Assembly (NCBI GenBank): GCA_009767595.1
Contig: VSDK01010468.1
Span: 78,868 to 142,867 of the forward strand
From: Symbiodinium kawagutii
Taxonomy: Eukaryota > Sar > Dinophyceae > Suessiales > Symbiodiniaceae
Direction: 5' to 3'
DNA: 64,000 nucleotides
The position numbers and the translations under genes are program-made. Below are positions 24,566 through 37,210 of the stretch, piece after piece. The notes below the pieces were generated by a model. It was given only the letters and a program-made list of their open reading frames with translations, ran no database searches and was not told where the DNA came from. Position 1 is the stretch's first letter, and each line of letters opens with the position of its first letter.

Positions 24566-24805
24566 CACCTCCTTCTTGGTAGCTACAGTACTGGTTCCCC
24601 TTTCTAGTTGCTTATACATTTGTTCGTCTTGGCATCACTTGAAGAACCATGGCAGCCATCGCTGTGCCGAACTCAGGTTCTGAAATTAGCTTTGACGGGC
24701 TGCGACTCGTCTCTTGCCACACAGGTGGGGTGCGGAAGTTGATCAATGATGTGGTCAGTTGTGGCTAAGCCACTTGCAGGATAAGAGGTGGTGTTGCATC
24801 ATTGG

Positions 24806-24904
24806 GTGGTTTCTCAAGCCCTAGGGAACCCCAAACTGGTTGCTTCATTACCAAAAAATGGTTAACTAAGGATGATTTGGGGGTGCCCGTGTTTTGAGAA
24901 ACCA
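24806..24904 (-). repeat. Family A element
   Basis: Full copy with AATGGTTAACTAAGGATG interior; one arm has the TCAAGCCCTAGGG variant. Confidence 0.75.
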
Positions 24905-25806
24905 TCATTTAGTTGAGAATGCCAACCCCGATCAATAACCCCCCGGTCTGGGAGAAGGATGTGGTTGATTTCATGGGGGGGATCCTACCTTGACATTAAT
25001 TTGTAGTGCATAGAGTGTACTGACTGGTAATAATATAATGTAATAATCATATTGTGGTTGATCAATCGTGTGGTTGACTATCAAGTATCAAGCCAAGTGA
25101 TTGAAAAATAAGCAACTCAACTGGACGTGGTTCATGATGACGAACAATGATGCTTAAGAAGCCGGATGAGTGCTGAAGATGGTAAATCACCAGCTATTGA
25201 GGTGGCTAAAGTGGGAGCGCAAAAAGTTTGAGTGTCGCGATCGCATCGCCAAAAGCGTGTGAATTGTGGTTAGGCCCCCAATCGTCCGTGGTGAGCATAA
25301 CATGACTCGATACTAGGATACCGTTTCCCTATTAATTTTTACATGACGGATCTTAATTGACTTATAAACTGGAGGGATCCACAGTGGAAGATTTTCTGGA
25401 ACACGTTTTTTCGACGTCGTCAAGCGAAGACAATTATAGCCTTAAATGGGCATTACATTGGAATGCTAAATGCATATTCATAAAGCTCCCATGCTTGGGA
25501 TAAATCACAGGTTATTTCAGGTAAAGTGGTGGGGGTTAAACAAGAGCTGGATCTAGCAGTATTTCCTTGCTGATACAAACTTTAGCGATTCTCAAACTTC
25601 GAAGTATTTGCAGAATTCCCTCATTGGCAACCTTCGAACGAATTTCATCGCTTGGTTCAGCCATGAACAGGAGCCTGCTCAACAGGTCCCTTCTCAACCA
25701 ACTTGCTACCGGTGGGTTGTACCACTAGAACGAAAAACAACAACTGGTGTTATATACTTAGAACCTCTTATCTTTTTGGCTCACAGACTCACAGATCCTT
25801 ATATGG

Positions 25807-25910
25807 TCATTTCTCCAAATAGGGGTACCCCACAAAAGCTTGATTTATTACTATAACTAATGATCAAAAATAAGTGATTTCGGGGTACCCCTGTGACTTG
25901 AGAAACCATC
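25807..25910 (-). repeat. Family A element
   Basis: Full copy; GGGGTACCCC palindrome intact on both sides. Confidence 0.75.
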
Positions 25911-26910
25911 ATATTTCGAATATTTGCAGGCAAAATCCTTGATGTTCTTTAGGAGAAGCAGATGATCAAAGTTTCCCAAGCTAGCCAAGTTTATAGTGCA
26001 GTGAGCCCAACTCAGTGACAAGGTCTGCAGCTTGTAGCAAGCTGTAGGGGGCCGAGAGGTGCGATGGATGAAGGGTTAACGGTTGAATGATGGTTGATTA
26101 ATGGTTCATTTATGATTGATGGTTGATTAATGAATGATGGTTGATTAATGAAGGATTAACGGCTGAATGATGGTTGTTTATTGACTGAATAATCATTAAT
26201 GAATAACTGAATTAATGATGGTTGATTGATTAATGGTTCATTAAGAATGGCTGAAGAATGACTGAATGAAGAATGGTTGATAGTGGCAATAGCTGAAGCC
26301 TGGTCCAGTAGAAATCCCTGATGATGATAGTGCCTCATATTTTGACACAACTTAGCGACGGTGACTTTGCAAGGGATAGCAACCAACAGCAGCAAGATTG
26401 GGGAGCGGGCAGTTTCGCAGTCTCAGTCCAGGCATCAGCCTGAGATTCCCAGAAAGATTTTCTTCAAATGAGCATCCCACTGCAGCTGGTGACATTCACC
26501 ACGGTTAAGGGGCAAGTTCAACCACCTCATAGGGCTAGTTACCATAGTTATGTTCCACTAAACTTGCACATCCAAGCAGATCATTTTGTCCATCATGTTA
26601 CAATGGACACGTGACAGGCCCACCAAAAATACCACATCTCCTGAAGAAAACTCAATGTTGAGTTGTATCTTGATTGTCTTTTCACAGGGCCAACAAACAT
26701 GCAGAAGCTTGAAGAAAGGAAGAGGAATGGCTTGTTTCCTGAATTGGTTTAGGACCCCTGAGTGACATTCCTACTTCAGAAACTTCACCGAGGAGCCTGG
26801 TCGGCAGCCAGCCCCGCTAGTGAGGTTCCCATACACGAGACTTAACATGTCTTAGTCTATTGGAACCCATGACCCATGGATGTTGTATGTTTCAGAACCT
26901 CCCTGCAGAG

Positions 26911-27141
26911 GTTGGCGGCCAGCCATGTCAGGGAGGTTCCGAACCTCCAAGCCGGGAAAAACCCGAACATCATCCTTTCCAACTGTTGTTCAAGCATCAG
27001 CTGACTCATGCTTGGTTGAATGGCTTCCTGGCTCAACGTTCTCAACCTCGCAAGACTTCCGTAATCTTTAGCGATTCGGTGCCTCGTGTGATCTGCCACC
27101 ACCCAGCTGTCGGGGATGCATCTGAGGGACATCTCCACGAG
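26911..27141 (+). CDS. Candidate exon, long (77 codons)
   Basis: Phase 0 to 0 between GCAGAG-G and a strong donor CACGAG-GTGAGC. It starts VGGQPCQGGSEPPSREKPEH, continues FQLLFKHQLTHAWLNGFLAQ, and ends GDASEGHLHE. No family recognised. The opposite strand is open over the same span, so coding strand is inferred from the donor and the neighbours. Confidence 0.45.
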
Positions 27142-27256
27142 GTGAGCAGATTTCTGCTGACAGCTATCGCATGTGCTGGGCCACGGCTGCGGTGCCCAGT
27201 ATCTTTGGACATTTGAGGCATCCAGTCAGTCTCAACCTTCATGGCAGCTACCGCAG

Positions 27257-27329
27257 CTGGGAATTTCGGCACCAACAGCGAAGATGATTGCGACTGTTGC
27301 CAGTCACGCGCTCATTCCCCACCTGCCAG
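27257..27329 (+). CDS. Candidate exon
   Basis: ACCGCAG acceptor and CTGCCAG-GTGAGG, one of the strongest donors in the window. Two frames are open: one gives GNFGTNSEDDCDCCQSRAHS, the other ISAPTAKMIATVASHAL. I cannot choose without a homologue. Confidence 0.45.
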
Positions 27330-27537
27330 GTGAGGGTTGTTCAATTTTTTAATGTCAGTTGCAGCTCCTTCTCCGCCTCCTCCTCTCCTTCTCCTCCTCG
27401 CCGGACCTCAGCCACGACCATCCACGCCCAAGTGTTCGCCACGACCATCCGCGCCCAGTGCTCGCATCCACGCCAAATGTTCGCTCCCGGGCCTCAACCA
27501 CGCCCATCCACGCCCAGTGTTCGCAGCCGGCCTTCAA

Positions 27538-27982
27538 CTCCCATGCCAAAAGCTATGCCAGATAGAAAGCCAAAAGCTATGTCAGATAGAACGCCAAAAG
27601 CTATGCCAAGTAGAATGTCAGAAGCTTTGCCAGGTACACTGCCAAAAGCTGCGCCAAATAGAATGTCAGAAGTAGCTTTGCCAGGTACAATGCCAAACGC
27701 TATGCAAGCTAGAATGCCAAAAGCTATGTTAGATAGAATGCCAAAAGCTATGCCAGACACAACGCCAAAAGCTATGTCAGATAGAATGCCAAAAGCTATG
27801 CCAGACACAACGCCAAAAGCTATGTCAGATAGAATGCCAAAAGCTATGCCAGATAGAACGCCAAAAGCTATGTCAGATAGAATGCCAAAAGCTATGCCAG
27901 ATAGAACGCCAAAAGCTATGTCAGATAGAATGCCAAAAGCTATGCCAGAAAGAATGTCAAAAACTATGCCAGATAGACCTGT
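27538..27982 (+). repeat. 24-bp minisatellite (open on both strands)
   Basis: About 18 units of the type ATGCCAAAAGCTATGCCAGA(TAGA). Because the unit is 8 codons, plus-strand reading gives MPKAMPDR/TPKAMSDR repeats inside a 264-codon frame (27288-28082), and the minus strand gives FGILSDIA repeats (27494-28093). No start context or splice support for either, so I treat the frames as a by-product of the repeat. Confidence 0.85.
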
Positions 27983-28134
27983 GTCAGATTTGCATGTGAT
28001 GGTGGGTATCACACGAAGTAATGTAATTTCTTTCCTTTTTGAAACTGATCTGGGCCGTGGTCCAGCCCCAGCATCACTGTAATGATTTCGCACGCGGCCT
28101 CGCGCAATCAGAAAGTTCAGCTTTGCTTTTCCAG

Positions 28135-28239
28135 GTCCGGGCGTGGGGGCGCGACGTCAAATTTCAATTCTGCACAGTTGTCCGCTATGGGGAATCGCTT
28201 GTGCCTGTTCTACAGGCTGTGGGTGGAACGTTGCACGAG
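28135..28239 (+). CDS. Candidate exon (35 codons)
   Basis: TTTCCAG acceptor and CACGAG-GTATGG donor, phase 0 to 0. It contains VRAWGRDVKFQFCTVVRYGE and LVPVLQAVGGTLHE. It looks like a folded domain piece rather than coiled coil. It shares the HE end and donor context with the exon at 26911. Confidence 0.55.
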
Positions 28240-29347
28240 GTATGGCAGATGTTTTTAGTTATCACCCAGGGGCAATCACAAAAACACACGCAACAATGTA
28301 AACCAACATTGTTTTTGCGACTATCATTAGTTTCATTGCCACCACGGTTGCCGTTTCTATTGCTGTTATTGGTTGGCAAATATTTTTAGCACAATCATTT
28401 TGATCTTTTAATATCTAACATTCTCACAGTCAAACAAATTCATCTACATAGTGGCCAGATTGGAACTGGGGCCACCCCCCGGCTACAATTACAGGGTTTC
28501 CCCCAGATTTGGAACCAACCTTGGACAAGATAACGTAGCGCTTCCCACAAGCCTGTGCCTTGCACCTGCTGAGCCTTGTGTTTGCCATGATTGGTTTTTA
28601 CTTTTTTAGCCAACACAGGTATTTTTCACAAGAGTTTTGGAACCGCCAACCAGACCAGTCATGATCATAATCCACCACAATTACCATATATACAGTAATC
28701 GTTATTAATTTTCTTGAACCGCTAGACAACCACGGGATAAGCTCATCAGCTGGGAGCCGAGAGCAAATGCAAATAACAAATTCATGAATTGATGTGTTTG
28801 CTCTGTTCTGCACCATTGCCAAACCCTGCACCGCGATAGGCTGAGAGATTGTTTGGCGATCTGTATTGCGAGATAAGTTTATAACCATTGTTTTTGGTAA
28901 TGCCAGCAGTGGAAAGACATAGCATGTGACATGCGGAACATGGAGAGCATATTTTTCCAAAATAGGTTCAGCAAATCCGCGATTGACGCGCGATTTGTTG
29001 AGCGATAGCAAACGATGCCCATGTGATCCCTTGCCCACGCGTAGCCATATCGCCTCCACAACTTTTCCAAAGATGGATCCAAGAAGGTCAACCACAAGTT
29101 CCAGCCTGCAAAAAGCAACGCTTGCCTTGTAAAGATGTATACAGTACATGATTATTTCCTTTGTGTGATCCATGGAACAAGCAAAGAAACCTTCCGCAAT
29201 TGCTACCTATGGCACCGCGTTTGCCGCGCCATTGGCTGAGCGATTGGCGCGTGCCCAGGGAAAAGAATTTAGGACAACCCCCAGCTATACGTGGCATCAA
29301 CCAACGTTGCACAGCTCGAGAGCTTCCAAACCGCTGTCAGCTTCCAG

Positions 29348-29429
29348 GCGTTTGCCTGCTGGAAATCCCAATACACCGATGCCAAAGACGAGGCACAGCG
29401 GCTGCAGCTACGAGTTGAGCTACCGAACC
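29348..29429 (+). CDS. Candidate exon with Trp-containing helix
   Basis: CTTCCAG acceptor, GT donor at 29430. It begins AFACWKSQYTDAKDEAQRLQ and ends RVELPN. The AFxxW start followed by a basic/acidic helix recalls Sfi1-type or similar Trp-anchored helical repeats, but a single copy is weak evidence. It ends in phase 1. Confidence 0.55.
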
Positions 29430-29884
29430 GTTGAGATGTTTGGCTGGTGGAGTTGTACCATTCCCCTGGTTATAGATTTGCAACTGAGTTACTCTGATTA
29501 TGGTGATTTTTGTGATTTTACTACTTTTGGGATCCGGGGGGATGGTACATCTACAACCTACCGTTTTTTCAGAAGAACCATCATCTATATTTGGAAAAAT
29601 GTATTGATTATGTGGTGTTTGAAACATCTTTACGCCATGAACAAAAATCTTTGTTTGAACAAATGCAAGACTGCAATGTATAGGAAATGAAAGTATGGTG
29701 ATTGTTGGTGAAGAATGTGAATAGCGGTTGATGATCATTGGTGATGGTCCAAGGTAGTTGGCAATGGTTGATGATGGTTCATGATGGTTGGGTTTTAATG
29801 ATGGTTCATGTTGGTTCAGAACGGCTACTGTAGGACTCAGACCTCTAGTCAAATGATTGATGGCTCATGATGGCTGATAATTAT

Positions 29885-30000
29885 GGGTGTTTCTCAAGCC
29901 ATAGGGGACATTAGGGGACCCAACAAAGGGTTGGTTGCATTCTGGAAATGGTCAATGAGTTAGATGCTTGGGGGGGTACCCCATGACTTGAGAAGCCACC
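29885..30000 (-). repeat. Family A element
   Basis: Full copy; left arm contains a short duplication of AGGGGAC. Confidence 0.7.
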
Positions 30001-30390
30001 CTTATGACAAATGATGAAGAACGTTCCCTGAGATGTTTCTGTTAAGATGGTTACGGATGGCAACTCAGTGATGCTGGGATGTTCGCGATGCAATGAGTTT
30101 CTGTTCAATGGTTGACCAATAGGTGAAGAGTTTAACCAATAGCCTAGCTACAGATTTTTCGGGGTTAGGGGAAACCAACGTTGTTGAATGGGGTACCAAC
30201 ATGCTGAAGTAAACCAGTGATGGTTTTTCGGATTATTCTGAAGTAACAACCAACACCAGTGATGTTTGGGAAAATTTGTTGGAAAACAGGTGACCAAAAA
30301 CACACCGAAGATGTGGAAAGCAGAACTTCATGGGGATGTACCACGAAAAATGCTGCCACCGCCGCCAAAGAAGATCCCCAATCTCTGCAG

Positions 30391-30515
30391 GCGCCCACCG
30401 GGGATGGGGTCGGATGGGGCCGACCCGAGGCAAAGCTGGAAGCGGCCATGCGAGAACAGGACCTGATGATCCAGGAGCACAGCTGCATCGAGCTACAACC
30501 ACCACCAGCCCGAGG
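30391..30515 (+). CDS. Candidate exon, charged helix
   Basis: CTGCAG acceptor and a GT donor at 30516. It reads APTGDGVGWGRPEAKLEAAM then REQDLMIQEHSCIELQPPPA. An alternative acceptor at 30429 would drop the Gly/Pro-rich start. It ends in phase 2, not matching the next candidate, so an exon is missing or an end is wrong. Confidence 0.55.
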
Positions 30516-31404
30516 GTACCAGCGAGTTCAGCTGGTTGCTTCACCATAATTCACCAGTTTTGTAACAGGATAGTGGCTGATTACAGTAGACACAGTTGAA
30601 CATAACGTAGTTGTTAACAACATTGCGTCTATCTAGAGTATTGGATTCATTATATAGATAGTGAATCAGCGAGGCTAATCAATAATCATCCCGAACGAGC
30701 GGCAGTAAGTGGTCAATAGAACTACCAAGTTAGTGACAGGGTCAGCAATGGATGTTGACCACACTTAACCAAGTAAGTTGGTCACTAAAACAAGCGTTGA
30801 TAAATGGGGCCAACTTAGGAGTTCATAAGCCAACCATGGCTGGGGAAGCCTCTCGGGCTAGCGGTCAGTCAGCTGCTTTAGTGTTGGTCACACCAGCAGT
30901 TCAAGCACTTCGTCATGTTGGGGATCACAATCAAGAGACTCACAACATGGCTATGGGATTCGAATGGTAAGGTTAATTAATACTGGTCGATATGCTGGTA
31001 TCCAAACAAAGACTATTCTGGTCATGTATTGAATGTCCACAGCTGGGTACCAGGGTATTGATTCCCAGCGACATGGGGAACCGGGATGGTATGGGTCAAT
31101 ACCAGCGCTCGCCAATCAGCGGGCCACGGGTCGTGCAGGGTCATTTTTGGGATATGAAGAGCCCGTCTCCATATGTTTCCCCATTGTTGCTTCTCATCAC
31201 TAAACTATTCTCAACCATTAACCAGCTTATTCAGCACTAGTAAGTTATCAACCATGGAACCCTAACGATCACTAATCATTATGATATCCATCAGTTCTCA
31301 ACCACTACTGCAACCATTATCACCATTGGTATCCTATGTCGCCATATCAACAGCACGATGTTCAGGGATCCCCAGGGACCCAGGGATCCCCCGCAAACCC
31401 CCAG

Positions 31405-31460
31405 GAGTACAAGCAGAAGCACCTGCTCGCGGCCGAAGCCGCCATGAATCGGGCTGCCAG
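31405..31460 (+). CDS. Candidate exon, charged helix
   Basis: CCCCCAG acceptor, GCCAG-GTCC donor. It reads EYKQKHLLAAEAAMNRAA and ends in phase 2, which fits the single-base entry of the exon at 34883. Confidence 0.6.
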
Positions 31461-31687
31461 GTCCAGCAGATGGGGAGGAAAATGGCGAATGACATGGTTA
31501 GGGCAAGTGCCTAGATATTGCGGCTTGATATTTAACTAAGATGCTTTGGTGCTATTAGCTGATAGTAGTAGTGATTTCTATTTTTGCATTCGATAATGAG
31601 GATGGTTGATCGTATCAACATCTATCAACGATCATGATGAAATAGAATAATTATCACAAACTATTAAAAGTCATCATTGAATGTACC

Positions 31688-31796
31688 CTCTGGCAAACTA
31701 AAATGAAAGCTAAGAATCACCGTCTTTTAGGTAAAACCAGCATAAACGGATCTAAGTGGTGGATTTTCCAGGCATCCAGGTTAGTTTGCCAGAGTG
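31688..31796 (+). repeat. Family D palindromic element
   Basis: Family D definition: terminal inverted repeat CTCTGGCAAACTAA ... TTAGTTTGCCAGAG with GTGGATTTTCCA motifs inside. A related sub-type lies at 34017-34126 and a gap-broken copy at about 9351-9520. Confidence 0.7.
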
Positions 31797-34016
31797 CATG
31801 GTTGTGGTTGAAGTTCCCACCAGAACAGCCGTTGTGTGCCCTGTGGCAAGGTTGCGTCACAGTCCAAGATTTCGAAGGGGCTGATGCTAAGGCGGTTAAT
31901 GACGATTCATGATGATCAATAAGGCGGCAACAATGATTAATACTGGTTAATGATGTTTGAAGGATGGTCAAATGATGGTTTGACAAAAGTGAAATGATGG
32001 TGTGCTGCTGGTTTTTGGCTGGTTCCTGATTTTTCTCTGACAGCACTGGGGGATGATATCCGGGGATTGAAAAGACTAGCACCCCGGTTCACGACCAGCG
32101 GTTGGTTCTTGATGGGACTTGGGGGCGACTGTGGAGGCAAAGGCAGACTGATTTCTTGTTCAACAGTTGCATTCCTGACCCTGGGAAAGTAGCTTGGATA
32201 GCTGCAACGGGTTTGCACTCCCGTCAACCAGTGTCCAAAATCAACGAGCTTTAAACCGTACCCTGCAGGCAGCAACCAACACACGTGTGGCTTGGTGTGT
32301 TTTTTTTCAGTTTTGGCTGCTTTGCATTTGCTCTTCAAACTTTGCTCAGGAAGCAACGAACGGAAAACTGTGAGGGTTTGGTAGGGATTTCCTATGAAGC
32401 TCGAGGGATCCAGCTGGATTTCTGGCTTTCCAAAGAAATGTTCTGGGCCTCGCGTTGCCGGCTGCAGAATCTACGAAGAAAATCTCATTCTGGAGATGTT
32501 CGAGAATTGGAGGACTCTCCGCAGAAGTTTCAGGTTTCATCGTTTTGGTGCTGCAAGACACATGGATTATGGCAAAGGTTACGGATGCCCTATTCAAATG
32601 CCACTGAGCCACATGTGTGCATGAATGAAAAGATAGTATACATGTAGATAGCACTTGAGTATGATTAGAGATTTTGTACATGTGTAGATACACATTTCTT
32701 ATATGTCACACATATATGTTATGTAGAATTATTTACATACAGACACTCACACGTACGTTTTCTATGTGTGTGCATGAAAACACCTGGGTTCAGCGGCCTG
32801 ACGACATCCAGCCGGTTTTGCGTGATCCTCCTTCCAGACCGCGTTTTGAATGCTATGCTTCATGATCCCGATGCTGAACATGGAGTGATAGAAATGCCAT
32901 CATTAACCTTCTTTAAGCCCGCACTACATGAGTGGGAGAGGGGGGCAATGGAGGCTCATTTCTCCGGGTTTCCTCGTCTATTTCTTGATGTTTCATGTCA
33001 AATTTGTTGGCGTTGTCCACGGGTACATCAGTGCATGTGTAGTTCGTGTGAGGCAAAAGGGTTGGCGTGGGTTTTTTGCGACATTTTTTTGCCAGAAAAA
33101 TTATGCCATGCAAGTCAAGTGTGACACCTGTTGACAACGCTCATGGATGTGTTTTCTTCTGCGGGACTTCAACCACTACTCTGTATCTGCAGGATTTCTA
33201 TAGGGTTGCATGGTCATGGCGCAATACCTTAAAAGAAAAGATGACGCAGCAACATCCTGGCAAAAACCCTTGTGTTGAAATCTGGGGGATGAACGCGGGG
33301 TTTTGACCCACAGAATTATTATGAGCAGTTACGGGATTGACCGCAACCAATGACATGGGATCATATCTGATGACTCGACTAGGCATAACTATGCATAACT
33401 GATTTTGGACCGTATGGCATATGGAAGATATTTATATAGCTCATTAAGATATATTGAGAGTATCATGGTGGTGGCAGTAGGCCTCTACTTGACTTTCAGC
33501 TGGCGTTGCAGGTTTGAACCTGATAATGCGCCCTGAGGATTACGATAGTTTTGCAACGAGTACTAAGCAGTTGCAAGGAGGCACATCAAAGGAATGAAAA
33601 GGGTTCCATTTGCCAATTTGGCTGGGATTACCACTGCTGAAGATGGTTAAGTTCAAAATGATTACCAGTCTTACATCCATGGCGCTGTTGCAATCTGTTT
33701 GAAATCCATATGAGGCCTAATCTGGATGCTAAAAAGTCATGATTTTGTTGACTAGGTAAACGTTTTACGGCTAATCTGGATGGATTGGACGGCCTAATCT
33801 GGATGCTAATACAGTAATACATACATAACCATCATTGTAAATGGTGGATTTCCATACCGGGTATATCCATCTTCCTGGCCGGGCACGGCCGTTGCTTGTC
33901 CAGGATAGATAGCGCAATGGAAGGAACTGTCGCAAGGCATGGGGTAGCTTTGCCGCCGCTGCTGCCAATGACTCGTTAGTTGTGTTCGGCAGTAAGGCCG
34001 AGAGGAAGGGAGATAC

Positions 34017-34126
34017 CCTCTGGTAATCTAACATAGCAATGGAAAATCCACGACTTTCCTGCTGGTTTCCCAGGGTTTCTCTATAAAAAGTGGTGATTTT
34101 CCATTGCTACGTTAGACCACCGGAGT
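34017..34126 (+). repeat. Family D element, subtype
   Basis: Left arm CTCTGGTAATCTAACATAGC, then AATGGAAAATCCAC; right arm is its inverse (GATTTTCCATTGCTACGTTA). A left-arm-like fragment occurs at 11578-11606. Confidence 0.7.
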
Positions 34127-34882
34127 GTACCAGCAAGAAGAGAGCATGGTCAGAACCAACCAACCGATCTTGCCATGCCTAGTAATTAGTTCACATCCCA
34201 ACAGCTAAACTATGCTGTTCATTTTGGGCATAGGCACCTGAATTCGATCTATAGATACATTTATGTATGGGTAGTAGGATGGGGTCAATATGCTGGCCGA
34301 CGATGTTGGACATGGTGAAGGGTAGTAGGCATTCCTATTTCTTCATACATGTGGACGGTAAACGATGTTACTGAAAGTTTATGATGATCAGCCATGACAG
34401 GGATATACAAAGCAAGTGGGTATCTAGCTCGCCCGAAATAGACTCAATGTGTCCTATGATTGGCCAAGGCTACAATTTGCGAACCTCTCTGGGCATGCGA
34501 AAAAACATCATTGTTGTGCTGTGTCTTTCAAGCCAGTTGTTGCATATCGCTCTTATATGCTCTTATGGTTTGGTTGTTGTTATATCAAGTCATTTCCACC
34601 AGCTGCTTGTGTTTCTTTCTTATTTTCATGAACCCATATTCAGCAGTTATGTCATTATACCCTTTGTTTTGAGCAGAAACATGTGTTTCTTTTGCTGGTC
34701 CCAGCTGATTTTTTCACGCGTTGCGATTTCTCAACTTTCTATACCCAGCTTCTAAGGTAACCCTTAAACATCCTAAAACCCTAAACCAGCCATTTCTTCA
34801 CCATCCTACCATTTCTGTACCCTTCGTTGACCTACCGTGGTTCACCTAGCGCTATGTGGTGCAGCACACTATCGACGGCCAG

Positions 34883-34934
34883 GAACCAAGGCAAAGTTGA
34901 TGCAAAGCGACACCAATTGGCCTCGGTACACCAG
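34883..34934 (+). CDS. Candidate exon, basic helix
   Basis: GGCCAG acceptor and CACCAG-GTGTCG donor. One base, then NQGKVDAKRHQLASVHQ. The frame stays open past the donor for about 20 codons, so read-through cannot be excluded. Confidence 0.5.
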
Positions 34935-35589
34935 GTGTCGCTGGGAGATGCACGGACTGCTGTCGAAGTTGTGTCGATTTGGTCCTTCCCATCAAAGTAA
35001 TTAGGGACGAAAAGGTCTGATAAGGTCGATATATCGAGAATTGAAATGAATTATTTGGGCGGATTATTAGCTACTACCTTTGCTTTTTAGGCTTATGATT
35101 GATTTACCATATAGCCACAAGGGATCAAAGAGCCACCAAGTGATATATGATTCAACATGCAGAATTGATCACTGATGCACTCAGTTGCGGTAGCTGATGC
35201 ACTGTGTCAATCTGGAGCATTGAATGATTCAGCATGGTTCTGCAAGGCGAAAGGACATACCTGGCTTCGGGGATGATCCCTTGAATCAGCCTCTCCTGGA
35301 CCTCCAGATCCCTTGATTCTGAACTAGGGCCTTCTGGGAGTGGCAGTTACCTTCACCCGCTGACGATCATAAGCCAGTACTGATTTTCTCTGATCGACCA
35401 TCATTAACCAATTGTTTGATCAACCCTCATTAGCCAATCGTTGATCATCATAATTCACCAATCATGAACCATTATTAATCATATTTAGCCATCATAATTC
35501 GAATCATAAACCATCATCAATCATCATGATTCGCATCATCCATCATTGAAACTCATAGATGACCCATTCTGAGCCGCCGCTGCCCTCAG

Positions 35590-35648
35590 ATGTTCCGCAC
35601 CTTTGCGCGGAGCCTGGAGAGTACCTTGAAGACGAGTCGGGGAACCCA
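35590..35648 (+). CDS. Candidate exon
   Basis: CCCTCAG acceptor in phase 0, matching 34883-34934. It reads MFRTFARSLESTLKTSRGT and ends in phase 2 before GTGACC. A second frame across 35570-35690 is also open and Pro/acid-rich. Confidence 0.45.
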
Positions 35649-36053
35649 GTGACCGTGGTGCCGCCAGTACCCGTCATGACGGCCATAGGCTGCCAGCAGA
35701 CATGGCCTGGTCGATGTAGGCTATGCTCCCAGTCTCCCATGGTTGAACAAGGCGCCAAGATAATCAGTTATTAGATTCCAAAAGATTTCAAAATGCTTGG
35801 CGATGGCAGAATTCCAGCACCCCTTAATCTTCATAGCGTTTCCTAGGGGTCCAGCTTTCATGCCTAATCAGTGGGTAGCTAAATTCAATGTATGGATGGT
35901 TATGGGTCAAAACCCTCTGTCAGTGAACACTCCATACATGACCAGTCACTATGTGAACTTCCCATAGTGGTTGCTTCAAGCCTTGACCCAGCACGCCGTT
36001 TCGTCTCTCGCAACTTCCCCCGGGATACTCCACGAGTCGCCCGGTTCGCTCAG

Positions 36054-36100
36054 GTGTCGAGGAAGACAAGCTCGAGAGGAGGAGGAACAGCCCGCGCATG
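36054..36100 (+). CDS. Candidate exon, highly charged
   Basis: CGCTCAG acceptor and GCATG-GTCC donor. Two frames are open: CRGRQAREEEEQPAH (the phase-consistent one) and VEEDKLERRRNSPRM. Both look like charged helix. Confidence 0.45.
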
Positions 36101-36350
36101 GTCCATGCGGCGCATGGCAGACACAGCCAGAGAGTCATATGTTTGAGGTTTGAAACGCTTTGAAACCACCAACCCGTTGCTACTTACAGAATCTTGCGCT
36201 TTCTGAGGTACAATGACATCATTTGTTTATGCACCCACCCACTATATAGATAGTTGGAGCAGTGCTGGTGGTTGCCGCAAGACATCTTTAGCAAGCATAG
36301 CATATGGCACGACAATGACATGTTCAAGATCAGTGGTTCCCATCATGAGT

Positions 36351-36470
36351 TAGTTGGTGGTTTGAAACTGTTATTATTTTCCCAAACCATCCCAAACCTA
36401 ATTATTGACAAATGGTTGGTTGACAAGCATATTTTTTTCATGACAGGGTGGTTCAAAAAAACTACCAGTA
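36351..36470 (+). repeat. Family B element
   Basis: Full copy with degenerate right end (GTGGTTCAAAAAAACTACCA). Confidence 0.65.
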
Positions 36471-37007
36471 ACGATCATAATCAACCATCATTACCAGATA
36501 TAACCAATATTAACCATTATGAACATGTGCTAACCATTGTAAACATTTCTCAACCACTAAAACCACTGGTTAACCATGGGTTAAGCTACTCATTCACCAA
36601 GCATGCACCCACCCAAGCAACACCAGCCAATGACCGTCTGACAGGACACGGGGCCTCCAGAAGGGTGACTCTGGCTCGGTTTCCCTGCCAGACATTCACA
36701 AGTCCCGCGGCTGCAACGGTGGAGAATGCCAGAGTAGTCACCCCCACATTGTGGTGGAAAAATCTCGTTGTTTATTATTAACCGCAAAATAAAAGTGTTA
36801 GAAATAGTCAACGAAAAGCGGTGTAAGAATTGGGAAACTGAGTGCTGTCTGAAGTCATTCGGTGACAAGCAAACACGCTCAGTATGTGGTTTGGACAGAG
36901 TTGTATCACCCAGTTGCGATTCTTTGTCACTAATCAGCATACAAGTAGGACTCAAGTTCAAGCCACAAAGGACGAAGATTCTTTGATGGAAAGATCCCGA
37001 ACAATCA

Positions 37008-37117
37008 ACTGGTTGGATCTGGTTGGTGGTTTCAAACATTTCTTATTTCCCCTGTACTAACAAATAGTTGGTTGGTTGACAAATGTTTTTCATAGGGGTG
37101 GTCCAACTACCAACCAG
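37008..37117 (+). repeat. Family B element
   Basis: Full copy, about 40 bases upstream of a CAT microsatellite. Confidence 0.75.
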
Positions 37118-37155
37118 TCAAGTATTGGTCATTCTGAGATGAAACCCAATTCTAC

Positions 37156-37210
<55 letters not shown>
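37156..37210. repeat. CAT microsatellite
   Basis: About 18 CAT units; encodes only poly-Asp/His/Ile-type artefacts. Confidence 0.95.

Larger units (their letters stand above)
23021..26910. other. Intron-like stretch without recognised gene
   Basis: Contains the 23030 tandem repeat, three family A elements, the 15-bp and compound microsatellites, and GATGGTTGATTAATG text (26070-26280). GC-richer patches near 25660 and 26400-26470 gave no convincing exon. Confidence 0.45.
31461..34882. other. Long intron-like stretch
   Basis: Two family D elements. A 118-codon plus frame at 32768-33124 and a 120-codon frame at 32285-32647 are open but have no recognisable domain and no clear splice context; I leave them unassigned. 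Confidence 0.4.

Noticed and set aside
24030..24683. Long ORFs of poly-His, poly-Leu and poly-Cys
   Set aside because: They are translations of CAT, CTG and TTG microsatellites with no flanking gene context.
27288..28082. 264-codon protein with MPKAMPDR repeats
   Set aside because: The 24-bp unit automatically keeps frames open on both strands; there is no other coding evidence.
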